A stretch of 7,286 bases of DNA from Lachnoclostridium phytofermentans (GTDB lineage: Bacteria > Bacillota > Clostridia > Lachnospirales > Lachnospiraceae): assembly GCA_003526525.1 (NCBI GenBank), contig DPVV01000549.1, positions 1,961 to 9,246 of the forward strand. The letters are read 5' to 3'. The notes below the pieces were generated by a model. It saw nothing but the letters and a program-made list of their open reading frames with translations, had not been told where the DNA came from and did no database searches. Below, one piece after another: positions 1-5,901 of this stretch. The position numbers were made by a program, and so were the translations under genes. How positions within the stretch are numbered: the stretch's first letter is position 1; each line of letters begins with the position of its first letter.

Positions 1-359
1 CGTGCAGTGACATTAACATCCATAGGCTTAGAATCCACAGCGATAGATTCATAGAGTTTTTTATCTAGATTAAGCTGAGATTGATAGTATTTTTTGATTA
101 AATCATCAATTTTTTTGTCATTATTGATCTTTAAGAAAGTACTTTCCTCTGGAACCGGAGTAGGTTCCTGTTCCGTATAACTATCGATAGCTTGGCCTTC
201 TTGTGAACGATCCTCAGAAACAGAAGTACTCACTTCCTGGTCTTGATTTTCTTGTTCTTTCTTCGGACTTTTTGATAAGTTCATTGCAGTAGTAACCGCT
301 AAAATCGTAGTTAATGTGAGTGCTGTAAGTGTAATGTATAGTTTTTGATTTTTCTTCAT
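1..359 (-). CDS. Exported acidic protein of unknown function, N-terminal part
   Basis: The gene runs off the left edge; about 119 residues are visible from an ATG at 357-359. The start is supported by an AGGAGA ribosome-binding site at 365-370, six bases upstream. The protein begins MKKNQK and has a hydrophobic segment at about residues 7-26, so it has a signal peptide or N-terminal membrane anchor; there is no lipobox cysteine. A low-complexity stretch rich in Glu, Gln, Ser and Pro follows (about 32-74), and then a more ordered, probably helical part containing IDDLIKKYY. Lachnospiraceae often carry a secreted protein with this plan beside an SH3/NlpC-P60 hydrolase, and here the hydrolase gene lies just upstream on the same strand. 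That pairing is remembered, not searched. I cannot assign a biochemical function. The open frame is certain and its role is unknown. Confidence 0.8.
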   Translation of the reverse strand, partial: MKKNQKLYITLTALTLTTILAVTTAMNLSKSPKKEQENQDQEVSTSVSEDRSQEGQAIDSYTEQEPTPVPEESTFLKINNDKKIDDLIKKYYQSQLNLDKKLYESIAVDSKPMDVNVTA

Positions 360-410
360 GGATTTCTCCTTTTCCTGTGCTTTAGATTGGAACTGCTAAA
401 CGTAGTTTAA

Positions 411-442
411 TCTCACGATTCTAAGCATTTTGAATCGTGAGA
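411..442. repeat. Perfect 11-bp inverted repeat between two minus-strand genes
   Basis: The arms TCTCACGATTC (411-421) and GAATCGTGAGA (432-442) are perfectly complementary around a 10-base spacer. It lies 52 bases upstream of the start of the exported-protein gene and 95 bases past the stop of the NlpC/P60 gene. Neither side carries a T-run, so a classic intrinsic terminator is unlikely. It could be an operator for a dimeric regulator or a processing or attenuation hairpin between the two genes. The structure is plain; the role is inference. Confidence 0.6.
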
Positions 443-460
443 CTTTCAGTATTTCATGAC

Positions 461-490
461 AAGGAAAGTTTGCGTTGCATACTTTTCTTG
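461..490. repeat. Dispersed imperfect-palindrome element, copy A
   Basis: The 30-base element begins AAGGAAAGTTTGCG and ends TACTTTTCTTG. Its ends (461-469 and 481-489) can pair with one G-T wobble around an 11-base loop. The same plan and nearly the same ends occur at 6731-6760, far away in another intergenic region, and a weaker relative lies near 2061-2088. This looks like a small REP-like intergenic repeat. Here it follows the 3' end of the NlpC/P60 gene. Confidence 0.55.
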
Positions 491-536
491 GTGTAATTGT
501 AGAGATGAAGCTTAGATATTTATGTTCTTACCTTAT

Positions 537-1796
537 TTAGTTTATAACCCTTCTTGCATACAGTGGAGTTCTGTAATTCCAGCGGTTTGTTTTAATACCG
601 TCCTTATAATTACTTGCATGAACAACACGTCCATCTCCAGTATAAAGTGCAACGTGATTTACCCGACCACTGCTATCTCCGTAAAACAAAAGATCTCCTG
701 CTTGTAAATTACTATAGCTTGGAGTAATGGAACGTCCTGCACCTCTTGCTTGTTCACGAGACGTTCTTGGAAGGCTATAACCATAATTTTTATAAACCGA
801 TAGTACGAATCCGGAACAATCTGCTCCATTGGTTAGACTAGTACCACCCCAACTATATGGGTTACCGACAAACTGAAGAGCGAAGTTTGCAATTTTGCTA
901 CCAAGACTTGTATTTTGGGAGGAACCTGTACTGGTAGAATTTGAACTTCCTGAGTTTGAGGAACTAGAGGATGAAGAGTTATTTGAACTAGAAGAATTAC
1001 TTGAACTAGAAGAAGTATTTCCAGTAGAATAATTTGGGCGCTGAGTTTGCGAAATTGTTTCTTGTCTTGCAGCTTCTTCTTTTGCTTCCTCTTCTTCTTT
1101 GCTGATAGCCTTCTTATATTGGTAGACTACATCAACATAATCCTTGTGCACAAAACCAGTTTCTTTAACTCCATTGTTTTCATTTATGAGGATTTCAAAC
1201 CAATCATCATATTCTTTAACAATTTCTTTTTGGTCTTGCTCTCCAAGTTGTACTTTAATCTTAGCATCTTTGCTCATGCTTTCACGAACATTTAATGTTA
1301 CGCAAGTAGCCTTTATTTTTTTTGTAATTGTGTCATTCTCAAATTTAGCAGCTCCTTGGTCATCATAAACTAAGTAATCATTTAGGATATAACCTTCCAC
1401 GCTACCAGATTTGATTTTTGTCCAGTGTTGTCCTTTTACTAATACTTGAGCCATGGCTCCACGGTATAATTTTCCTACAATTTCAGAATCAGTATTCCAA
1501 CTGCTTCGTATGTTCACATAGTCTTCTGCATTTGAAAATGCTAAACCTTCAAATGGTGAAACACGTTCTAATGCTTCTAGACGTTCACCTTCAACAAGAA
1601 TCGGTGTTGTTATGTTTGATATGGATATGCCAGATTCTGATAATCGTTCGTTATAATAGCTTTCTACTGCAAGGCCCATGCCACCGATGGAAGTTTCATT
1701 TGCTGTTGCAGCATTTGCTTTTACTATACTCAAGTTCATTCCTGCTACGAAAATAGATGTTGTCATAGCGATCCTTAGTGCTCCGGTTAATTTCAT
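537..1796 (-). CDS. Secreted cell-wall endopeptidase: two SH3b domains plus NlpC/P60
   Basis: A 419-residue exported peptidoglycan hydrolase. A signal peptide covers about residues 1-29, with likely cleavage after ANA. Two bacterial SH3 domains follow, at about 85-145 (with YVNIRSSW) and 160-225 (with TLNVRES); such domains bind the wall. A charged KEEEEAKEEAA segment leads to a Ser/Asn-rich flexible linker (about 257-297). The NlpC/P60 domain occupies about 298-419. Its catalytic residues are visible: Cys327 in ADCSGF, His381 in VNHVALY and His393 in VVHASN. The family cleaves stem-peptide bonds, usually D-gamma-Glu to the third residue; exact specificity cannot be read here. The start is supported by GGAGGT at 1801-1806. 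It has its own SigA-like promoter and tandem response-regulator-like boxes, and probably acts in wall turnover or daughter-cell separation. The exported-protein gene lies downstream on the same strand. Confidence 0.95.
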   Translation of the reverse strand: MKLTGALRIAMTTSIFVAGMNLSIVKANAATANETSIGGMGLAVESYYNERLSESGISISNITTPILVEGERLEALERVSPFEGLAFSNAEDYVNIRSSWNTDSEIVGKLYRGAMAQVLVKGQHWTKIKSGSVEGYILNDYLVYDDQGAAKFENDTITKKIKATCVTLNVRESMSKDAKIKVQLGEQDQKEIVKEYDDWFEILINENNGVKETGFVHKDYVDVVYQYKKAISKEEEEAKEEAARQETISQTQRPNYSTGNTSSSSSNSSSSNNSSSSSSSNSGSSNSTSTGSSQNTSLGSKIANFALQFVGNPYSWGGTSLTNGADCSGFVLSVYKNYGYSLPRTSREQARGAGRSITPSYSNLQAGDLLFYGDSSGRVNHVALYTGDGRVVHASNYKDGIKTNRWNYRTPLYARRVIN

Positions 1797-1822
1797 AAGT
1801 ACCTCCAGTAAATATTACGTTT

Positions 1823-1850
1823 GTTAAATAATTATTACATAATTGTTACA
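1823..1850 (-). promoter_or_regulatory. Three tandem 11-bp-phased half-sites, WalR/PhoP-like box
   Basis: On the minus strand the half-sites TGTAAC, TGTAAT and TTTAAC are separated by two identical AATTA spacers, giving an 11-bp period (1845-1850, 1834-1839 and 1823-1828). The first two match the WalR consensus of Bacilli exactly (TGTWAH, five bases, TGTWAH). Read on the plus strand, the same bases give TTACAT-AATTG-TTACAT, which resembles PhoP boxes. Both regulators are OmpR-family. The array lies just downstream of the predicted -10 and overlaps the likely transcription start, which suggests repression or modulation. Control of NlpC/P60 hydrolases by WalR is well known in Bacilli; transfer to this organism is inference. 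Confidence 0.55.
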
Positions 1851-1854
1851 TACT

Positions 1855-1883
1855 ATATTACATTTGGTTGTTCCAAAAATCAA
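1855..1883 (-). promoter_or_regulatory. SigA-type promoter of the NlpC/P60 gene
   Basis: On the minus strand, TTGATT (1878-1883) and TAATAT (1855-1860) are separated by exactly 17 bp. The spacer contains a small TTGG/CCAA inverted repeat. Transcription would start near 1848, leaving a leader of about 50 bases before the ATG at 1796. Confidence 0.6.
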
Positions 1884-1952
1884 CAGGTATTAATTTCTAA
1901 GGATGGTATACATAGTTAAACCCTATGTTTTCTACCATTTTTATAAAGTAAT

Positions 1953-1996
1953 AAAAACGTTCCATGCCACCTATAAAGTGTCAGGAACGTTTTTTT
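1953..1996. terminator. Intrinsic terminator, potentially bidirectional
   Basis: The arms AAAAACGTTCC (1953-1963) and GGAACGTTTTT (1984-1994) pair perfectly. An inner, partly paired extension (1965-1970 with 1978-1983) makes a longer stem. T-rich tracts follow on both strands: TTTTTTT on plus, and TTTTTATTACTTT on minus. It lies about 130 bases past the stop of the minus-strand NERD gene and upstream of the NlpC/P60 promoter, so it most likely ends NERD transcription and insulates the next gene. The interval 1797-2125 holds no gene; besides this it contains the NlpC/P60 promoter region and a possible third repeat copy. Confidence 0.8.
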
Positions 1997-2060
1997 ATTG
2001 GTCCTATCATGTTGGGTATGTTAAAAGATAATTCACTACTTCAATATTTTTAATTCATGT

Positions 2061-2088
2061 TTAGGAAGAGTTTGCGAGACAAGCTTTT
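2061..2088. repeat. Possible degenerate third copy of the dispersed element
   Basis: The sequence GGAAGAGTTTGCGAGAC followed by AAGCTTTTT shares the AGTTTGCG core and flanking purine/pyrimidine layout with the copies at 461-490 and 6731-6760. Its arms pair poorly. It sits in an equivalent place, just after the stop of the NERD gene. Chance similarity is possible. Confidence 0.25.
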
Positions 2089-2125
2089 TATCCCATTGTG
2101 ATATTAAATTCTTACTTAATTAATA

Positions 2126-3967
2126 CTAAGAAGGTATTTTAAAGCAGCTATCTAAGGAGTTTTTAAACTTCCGAATCTGAGATTGTAACAGATTCGTAGA
2201 TTCATAAAGTGATATTTTTTGTTTATAGTTATCCTCTAAATTACGGAAGAGAAGCTCTTTATAATTTGGGATTGGCTCAGTGTAATCTGATTCTTTAGCT
2301 TCTAACAACAAGGAGTAGCAGGAGATTAGGAATTCATCATTAAGCTGTTTTTGATAGGAGCGTATGGTGGGTATAATTTCATTTACACTAAGGTACAATC
2401 TTTGTGAGAAATTTTCTATATGTAATCCAGTTTGATTTATTACGAGCAAACTGATAATAGGAATATCTTCGCTTTTCAGATTCTCTTCTAGATATTGTTC
2501 TAACAGTAAGAGTTTTTCGTTATGATGGGAAAGAAAAGAGTCGTCGTAAGGTAGGAAGGCAGGCTTGGAGAAATCGATTACATTATGAACCCATAGACTG
2601 CCATCTTTTTCTATAAGTAGACTTGTATCCTCAGGAAGTTCAAAACAACATTGTTCAATGAAAAAAATACCCTGCTTGGATAAAATAATATGATCAAATG
2701 ATACTTCTTTTCCATACAGATTTAATCGTAACTGTGGTAAATGCGTTATCTTATTACCAAACAATGATAATACTTCGACTAGTCTATCTTTATTTTCTTT
2801 CTTCTGAATTAAAGCTTCACAATCATGATAAAGTTGGTCAATGCGTAGCTTAATCAGTTTTCGGTTTTCGATAAGTTCATTTAGTGGTAGTTCAAACTCC
2901 GTTTCATAGCGTTGTGATAATTCAAAGAATGTCTTACTTTCTATTTTACATTGTCTATAGAGCAGCTTAATGTTTTCAAATTGCTCGACAGTTTCAGAAA
3001 GTAATTCTTGTTCAAGGTATCCGTCCATAGCACTATTTTGATCTTTCCAGCGGGTTAACTTATCTTTCATATAAGCATAATATATCAAACTCTCTTCCTG
3101 TGTTAAAAATAGTGTTTGATCATTCGAGGTTAATTTTTCAGAGAGTGTGTGAAGAAGTGTTTTGTTTTCTCCGTAGACATTTAAATCATGAAAAATGTCC
3201 TCTGCATCCATTGTTATCTTTGGTTCATTTGCAATTGCGAGCAAACTTTGCGAGACTTTATCCTGTTCACTGTCAAGCATAGTTAAAAATTCCTGTGATA
3301 AGAGATATCCGTTTTCTAATTTATTTATGAATTGGATGATCGGTAATATATCTTTCTTTTCATAGAAATCTCTGTAGTGGGCTACTTTTATATTGTTTAA
3401 GATAATCGCAACAATATGTAAAAACGCGCGTAAGAGTAGTAATGCTACCGTTGTACTTATTAAGAATGTTAGATATAGTATGTTAATTTTTCCTAATGTA
3501 ATGTTGGTTAGTAGCTTCGTAATATTGGACAACTTATTCTCGTACCATCTTGGATTATTTAAAAAACTAATGTAGACCGTAACTTTTACAATAAGAAAAA
3601 TAGCCTCTGAAATTAGGTGAATTCCTTTAACTTGAATCTGTTGATATCGCATTTTCCAAAGCTTATAAGCTAGATTGCATTTGATTAGTAAATACGGTAA
3701 TAAAAAGGATATAGAGATTCCATAAGTTAAGATTAAGTTGGTATTTTCAAGGTAACGATTCGCGAAGAGTGTATATAGTAAAATAGTTGGTAAGATATTA
3801 ATTAGATAAATAAGTATTGTGCAAATCGTATTATAAAATATTTTTCTTAAGTTTAAAAGCAAAGTCTCATAGGTGATTTTCTCTTTCGATTGATTGCAGG
3901 AATAACACAATCCTTGTGAGTGTAAGACGTGGTTTTTATGGCATTTATTACAAGTTGAATCTGTCAC
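2126..3967 (-). CDS. Zinc-ribbon, multi-helix membrane protein with C-terminal NERD-like domain
   Basis: With the GTG start preferred here the protein has 613 residues. A four-cysteine zinc ribbon occupies residues 6-24 (CNKC and CYSC). Hydrophobic segments follow at about 46-69, 77-96, 118-137 and 161-191. A long, mostly helical region (about 205-400) leads to a NERD-like domain at about 404-524, recognised by FDHIILSKQGIFFIE and a following GSLWVHN. NERD domains resemble PD-(D/E)xK nucleases and often occur with membrane or zinc-ribbon segments; their roles are mostly unknown. The usual E-x-K of the core reads E438-Q-C440 here, so nuclease activity may be lost. The frame stays open 11 codons upstream to a TTG at 4000, but only the GTG has a ribosome-binding site. 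The gene stands alone, with its own promoter and terminator. The domain call comes from motif reading. Confidence 0.75.
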   Translation of the reverse strand: MTDSTCNKCHKNHVLHSQGLCYSCNQSKEKITYETLLLNLRKIFYNTICTILIYLINILPTILLYTLFANRYLENTNLILTYGISISFLLPYLLIKCNLAYKLWKMRYQQIQVKGIHLISEAIFLIVKVTVYISFLNNPRWYENKLSNITKLLTNITLGKINILYLTFLISTTVALLLLRAFLHIVAIILNNIKVAHYRDFYEKKDILPIIQFINKLENGYLLSQEFLTMLDSEQDKVSQSLLAIANEPKITMDAEDIFHDLNVYGENKTLLHTLSEKLTSNDQTLFLTQEESLIYYAYMKDKLTRWKDQNSAMDGYLEQELLSETVEQFENIKLLYRQCKIESKTFFELSQRYETEFELPLNELIENRKLIKLRIDQLYHDCEALIQKKENKDRLVEVLSLFGNKITHLPQLRLNLYGKEVSFDHIILSKQGIFFIEQCCFELPEDTSLLIEKDGSLWVHNVIDFSKPAFLPYDDSFLSHHNEKLLLLEQYLEENLKSEDIPIISLLVINQTGLHIENFSQRLYLSVNEIIPTIRSYQKQLNDEFLISCYSLLLEAKESDYTEPIPNYKELLFRNLEDNYKQKISLYESTNLLQSQIRKFKNSLDSCFKIPS

Positions 3968-3972
3968 TTTAA

Positions 3973-3980
3973 CCCCTCCC
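3973..3980 (-). promoter_or_regulatory. Ribosome-binding site fixing a GTG start for the NERD gene
   Basis: On the minus strand, GGGAGGGG is followed by TTAAA and then GTG (3965-3967). This near-ideal site lies inside the longer open frame. The upstream TTG (3998-4000) and ATG (3992-3994) have only AT-rich sequence before them, so the GTG is the likely start. Confidence 0.75.
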
Positions 3981-4038
3981 TTAAAATACGCCATAGACAA
4001 ATAATGTTATATTCGGTATATTAATTATACTTAATACT

Positions 4039-4067
4039 ATTATACAATAGCAAAAAAACAATGTCAT
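4039..4067 (-). promoter_or_regulatory. SigA-type promoter of the NERD gene
   Basis: On the minus strand, ATGACA (4062-4067) and a consensus TATAAT (4039-4044) are separated by 17 bp. The -10 lies in a CTATT/AATAG inverted repeat (4037-4050). A second TATAAT at 4024-4029 has a poor -35. The leader to the GTG at 3967 would be about 65 bases. Confidence 0.65.
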
Positions 4068-4094
4068 GTAAAATATTTCTAATTTTAAATAAAG

Positions 4095-4164
4095 AGAGAT
4101 AGTCAACGTATTCTTGTTCTTATATTTTAAAGTTAAGAGATGGTGAACATATTCTTGTTTTTAT
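4095..4164. repeat. Tandem imperfect direct repeat, 41-bp period, before the ArsC-like gene
   Basis: The units at 4095-4123 and 4136-4164 match at 25 of 29 positions and share AGAGAT, AAC and TATTCTTGTT. The second ends seven bases before the ribosome-binding site of the ArsC-like gene. I could not place a convincing SigA promoter here, so the repeats may carry the promoter or operator of that operon, or be a local duplication. Confidence 0.5.
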
Positions 4165-4181
4165 TATAGAAAGGAAAGGTT

Positions 4182-4514
4182 ATGAACATTCAGATATTTG
4201 GTAAATCAAAATGTTTTGATACAAAAAAGGCAGAGAGATATTTTAAAGAGAGGGGAGTAAAATTTCAATCGATTGATTTATTAAGTAAAGGCTTAAGCAA
4301 GGGCGAATTTCTTAGTGTATCTAACGCTCTTGGTAATTTTGAGGCTCTGATTGATAAAACAGTCAAAGACTATTGCATGATTCAGTATCTCTCAACCGAG
4401 GATCAGATAGAAAAGCTTATGGAGATGCCTAAATATTATAAAACACCTATTGTCCGTAATGGTTCAAAGGCAACGATAGGTTTTTGTCCTGAAATCTGGA
4501 AAACATGGGAATGA
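4182..4514 (+). CDS. ArsC-like thioredoxin-fold protein (arsenate reductase/Spx family)
   Basis: A 110-residue protein of the usual ArsC-family length. It opens with a beta strand and GKSKCFDTKKAERYF, placing the family's active cysteine at Cys11 in a CxxT motif at the start of a helix, with the typical GVKFQSIDL second strand. Near the end, TPIVRNG holds the cis-proline (Pro89) and Arg92, in the place of a family arginine. There is no CxxC, so a Spx-type disulfide switch is not expected. True arsenate reduction is not established; many clostridial members are called only glutaredoxin-like. It is likely cytoplasmic and thiol-active. The start is supported by AAAGGAAAGG at 4170-4179. No ars genes are nearby. 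The membrane-protein gene follows 75 bases later on the same strand, probably as an operon. Confidence 0.85.
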   Translation: MNIQIFGKSKCFDTKKAERYFKERGVKFQSIDLLSKGLSKGEFLSVSNALGNFEALIDKTVKDYCMIQYLSTEDQIEKLMEMPKYYKTPIVRNGSKATIGFCPEIWKTWE

Positions 4515-4576
4515 AACGAAAAAATGGTGGAATGATATCATAGTGAAAAACATATGAAATATAGATTACTTTTACT

Positions 4577-4584
4577 AGAAAGGA
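4577..4584 (+). promoter_or_regulatory. Ribosome-binding site fixing the start of the YczE-like gene
   Basis: GAAAGGA sits 5-6 bases before the ATG at 4590-4592. The upstream ATG at 4554 lacks such a site and would add a charged 12-residue tail before the first membrane helix. The ATG at 4584 overlaps the site itself. Confidence 0.7.
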
Positions 4585-4589
4585 TGAAT

Positions 4590-5216
4590 ATGAAAAAGAA
4601 CTTCTGGATTAAATTAGTGCTCGCTTTGACGGGTATTTTATTTGTTGGAGTTGGAATCGGATTTAATGCGAAATCATTATTTGGAAATGATCCCGTTGCC
4701 TTACTATATGATGGTGTTAGAAATGCTTGTTCTTTACCAGTGTCACAGCTCGGGACGATATCTAATATAGTGAATATTTGTCTCATTATTTTGCTTTTTT
4801 TTATTGGTAGACATTATATAAATATTGGTACGGTAGTGTATATCCTACCGTTAGGTACATTTGTAAATCTTGGTACATTTTTATTTCCCAAAATATTTGT
4901 TACAAATACAGTGTTAAGTAGAGGAATTGGAACTTTTTTTGGCTGTCTATTCATCTATGTGGGTGTATCCATCTTTATCAGTGTAGATATCGGTTTAGAT
5001 CCTTTCACCGGTCTGGTAATGGCGATTAGTGACCATCTTCCATGGGGGTTTGGAATAACCAAAATAGGCTTTGATTTTATTCTTATTGTAATTGGTTATT
5101 TACTAGGGGGGAAAGTGGGTGTGATTACCTTCATTACCGCTTTGTTAGCAGGACCAAGTATTCAATTTATTACAAAGCTATTGAAACGGTTATTACAAAA
5201 TATAAAGTTATTATAA
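4590..5216 (+). CDS. YczE/YitT-type integral membrane protein
   Basis: With the chosen start the protein has 208 residues and begins MKKNFWIKLV. It has about five membrane helices: roughly 6-27, 45-70, 78-98, 108-130, and a last hydrophobic stretch from about 153 to 190 that could hold one or two. Two related loop motifs, FGNDPVALLYDG (about 31-42) and IGLDPFTGLVMA (about 135-146), look like an internal repeat. This small-residue, G-x-DP pattern is typical of the YczE (COG2364) group. The family's function is poorly known, and I make no substrate claim. The C-terminus is basic, which suggests a cytoplasmic end. It is probably co-transcribed with the ArsC-like gene; the gap holds only a short ATGATATCAT palindrome (4532-4541). 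It converges on the lipoprotein gene with just 13 bases between stops. Confidence 0.75.
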   Translation: MKKNFWIKLVLALTGILFVGVGIGFNAKSLFGNDPVALLYDGVRNACSLPVSQLGTISNIVNICLIILLFFIGRHYINIGTVVYILPLGTFVNLGTFLFPKIFVTNTVLSRGIGTFFGCLFIYVGVSIFISVDIGLDPFTGLVMAISDHLPWGFGITKIGFDFILIVIGYLLGGKVGVITFITALLAGPSIQFITKLLKRLLQNIKLL

Positions 5217-5225
5217 TTTACAGGT

Positions 5226-5253
5226 AAGGCTAATGGAATAGCTCATTAGCCTT
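5226..5253. terminator. Hairpin at the junction of two convergent genes
   Basis: The arms AAGGCTAATG (5226-5235) and CATTAGCCTT (5244-5253) pair perfectly around an 8-base loop. It begins 10 bases after the YczE-like stop and overlaps the last codons of the opposing lipoprotein gene. The T-tracts are weak on both sides, so it may act as a shared, inefficient terminator or 3'-end stabiliser. Confidence 0.5.
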
Positions 5254-5628
5254 CTCATTTAATTGTTCGCATGATGTAAAATCACTTAAGTACCAGATAT
5301 CATTAATGCATACATACGGTGATTGAATGGAAATAGTGAATTCTATGTTATCATTGCCTTGCAAAGTATATTGAACTAAACTCTCATCAAAAGACATAGG
5401 ATTTGTAATCTTTTGATGGAGAGGAAGATGTTGTATTGTTGTTATGATCTGATTTAACTCATTCGTATCATGAATCTGTACAATATTCTCTGGCAGCAGG
5501 GACAATAAGGTGATGGATTTAATATCTAATACTTTAATTGTTGTTAAATTAACATCCTTTGTATGTGAACAGGAAGCTAAAAAAGCAGTAAACAAGAGGG
5601 TGAGTAATAATAGAGTCTTTTGTTTCAT
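5230..5628 (-). CDS. Small lipoprotein of unknown function
   Basis: A 132-residue protein with a short basic N-terminus, a hydrophobic stretch and a clear lipobox, LASC, giving lipid attachment at Cys20. The mature domain (about 110 residues) contains alternating strand-like segments such as IEFTISIQ and YVCINDIWYLSD. It resembles the small clostridial lipoproteins grouped as DUF5301-like, but I hold that resemblance loosely. Three further cysteines are present, two of them (107 and 120) near the C-terminus. The gene stands alone on its strand, converges on the YczE-like gene and has an apparent ECF-sigma promoter, suggesting an envelope-stress role. The best ribosome-binding site (AGGAAAGG) lies 12 bases from the ATG, which is long; it is better placed for an overlapping two-codon frame. 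Confidence 0.8.
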   Translation of the reverse strand: MKQKTLLLLTLLFTAFLASCSHTKDVNLTTIKVLDIKSITLLSLLPENIVQIHDTNELNQIITTIQHLPLHQKITNPMSFDESLVQYTLQGNDNIEFTISIQSPYVCINDIWYLSDFTSCEQLNEKANELFH

Positions 5629-5712
5629 GTCATTAACAACCTTTCCTTTCCTTCATTCGAGCGCAAGTTAGCCGGATGTTATGTATATGGATAAACCGTC
5701 TCGCTTCTATCT

Positions 5713-5743
5713 ATTAGACGATAACACTTGGAAAAAAGTTTCA
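5713..5743 (-). promoter_or_regulatory. ECF-sigma-type promoter of the lipoprotein gene
   Basis: On the minus strand, TGAAACTTTTTT (its TGAAAC at 5738-5743) is followed by CGTCTAAT (5713-5720), with 17 bases between TGAAAC and CGTC. This matches the -35 TGAAAC plus -10 CGTC pattern of Firmicute SigW/SigM/SigV-type sigma factors. No SigA -10 fits the same -35. Transcription would start near 5706, giving a leader of nearly 80 bases. The rest of the 5629-5901 gap holds AT-rich sequence and the thiT terminator. Confidence 0.6.
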
Positions 5744-5848
5744 ATCCATAAATTAATTATGAATTAGTTAATTATTTAATTCGCTGAATACAAAACTAAA
5801 TTTCGGTTTATTTCTCACATTACAACTTTGTAAGACTATAGTTTATAC

Positions 5849-5886
5849 AAAAAAAGCTGTCCTAAAGTGAAGTTTAGGACAGCTTT
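5849..5886 (-). terminator. Intrinsic terminator of thiT
   Basis: A perfect 14-bp stem is formed by AAAGCTGTCCTAAA (5853-5866) and TTTAGGACAGCTTT (5873-5886) with a 6-base loop. On the minus strand it is followed by a run of T (5849-5855, partly within the stem). It begins 16 bases past the thiT stop, which fits an intrinsic terminator. Confidence 0.9.
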
Positions 5887-5901
5887 AAAATATGAATTGT
5901 A

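Noticed and set aside
522..707. Plus-strand 61-codon frame
   Set aside because: It is antisense to the conserved NlpC/P60 C-terminus and lacks a ribosome-binding site.
900..1030. Low-complexity tract as a possible tandem DNA repeat
   Set aside because: It is the irregular Ser/Asn-rich linker of the hydrolase; the codons vary and there is no fixed DNA period.
1048..1075. Sequence like the dispersed repeat (AGTTTGCGA ... TTTCTTG) inside the NlpC/P60 gene
   Set aside because: It is in the coding linker, lacks the pairing arms and fits ordinary codons; likely chance.
1047..1756. Plus-strand open frames of 74-112 codons
   Set aside because: They lie antisense inside the NlpC/P60 gene, lack ribosome-binding sites and show no family features.
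1812..1817. A second TAATAT as an alternative NlpC/P60 -10
   Set aside because: Transcription would begin at the ribosome-binding site itself, leaving no room for a leader.
3245..3258. TTTGCGAGAC match to the 2061-2088 repeat inside the NERD gene
   Set aside because: Only ten bases match, in coding sequence, with no palindrome.
3100..3575. Two plus-strand 60-codon frames
   Set aside because: Both are antisense within the NERD gene and have no recognisable features.
4538..4786. Minus-strand 82-codon frame
   Set aside because: It overlaps the start of the YczE-like membrane gene on the other strand and has no family features.
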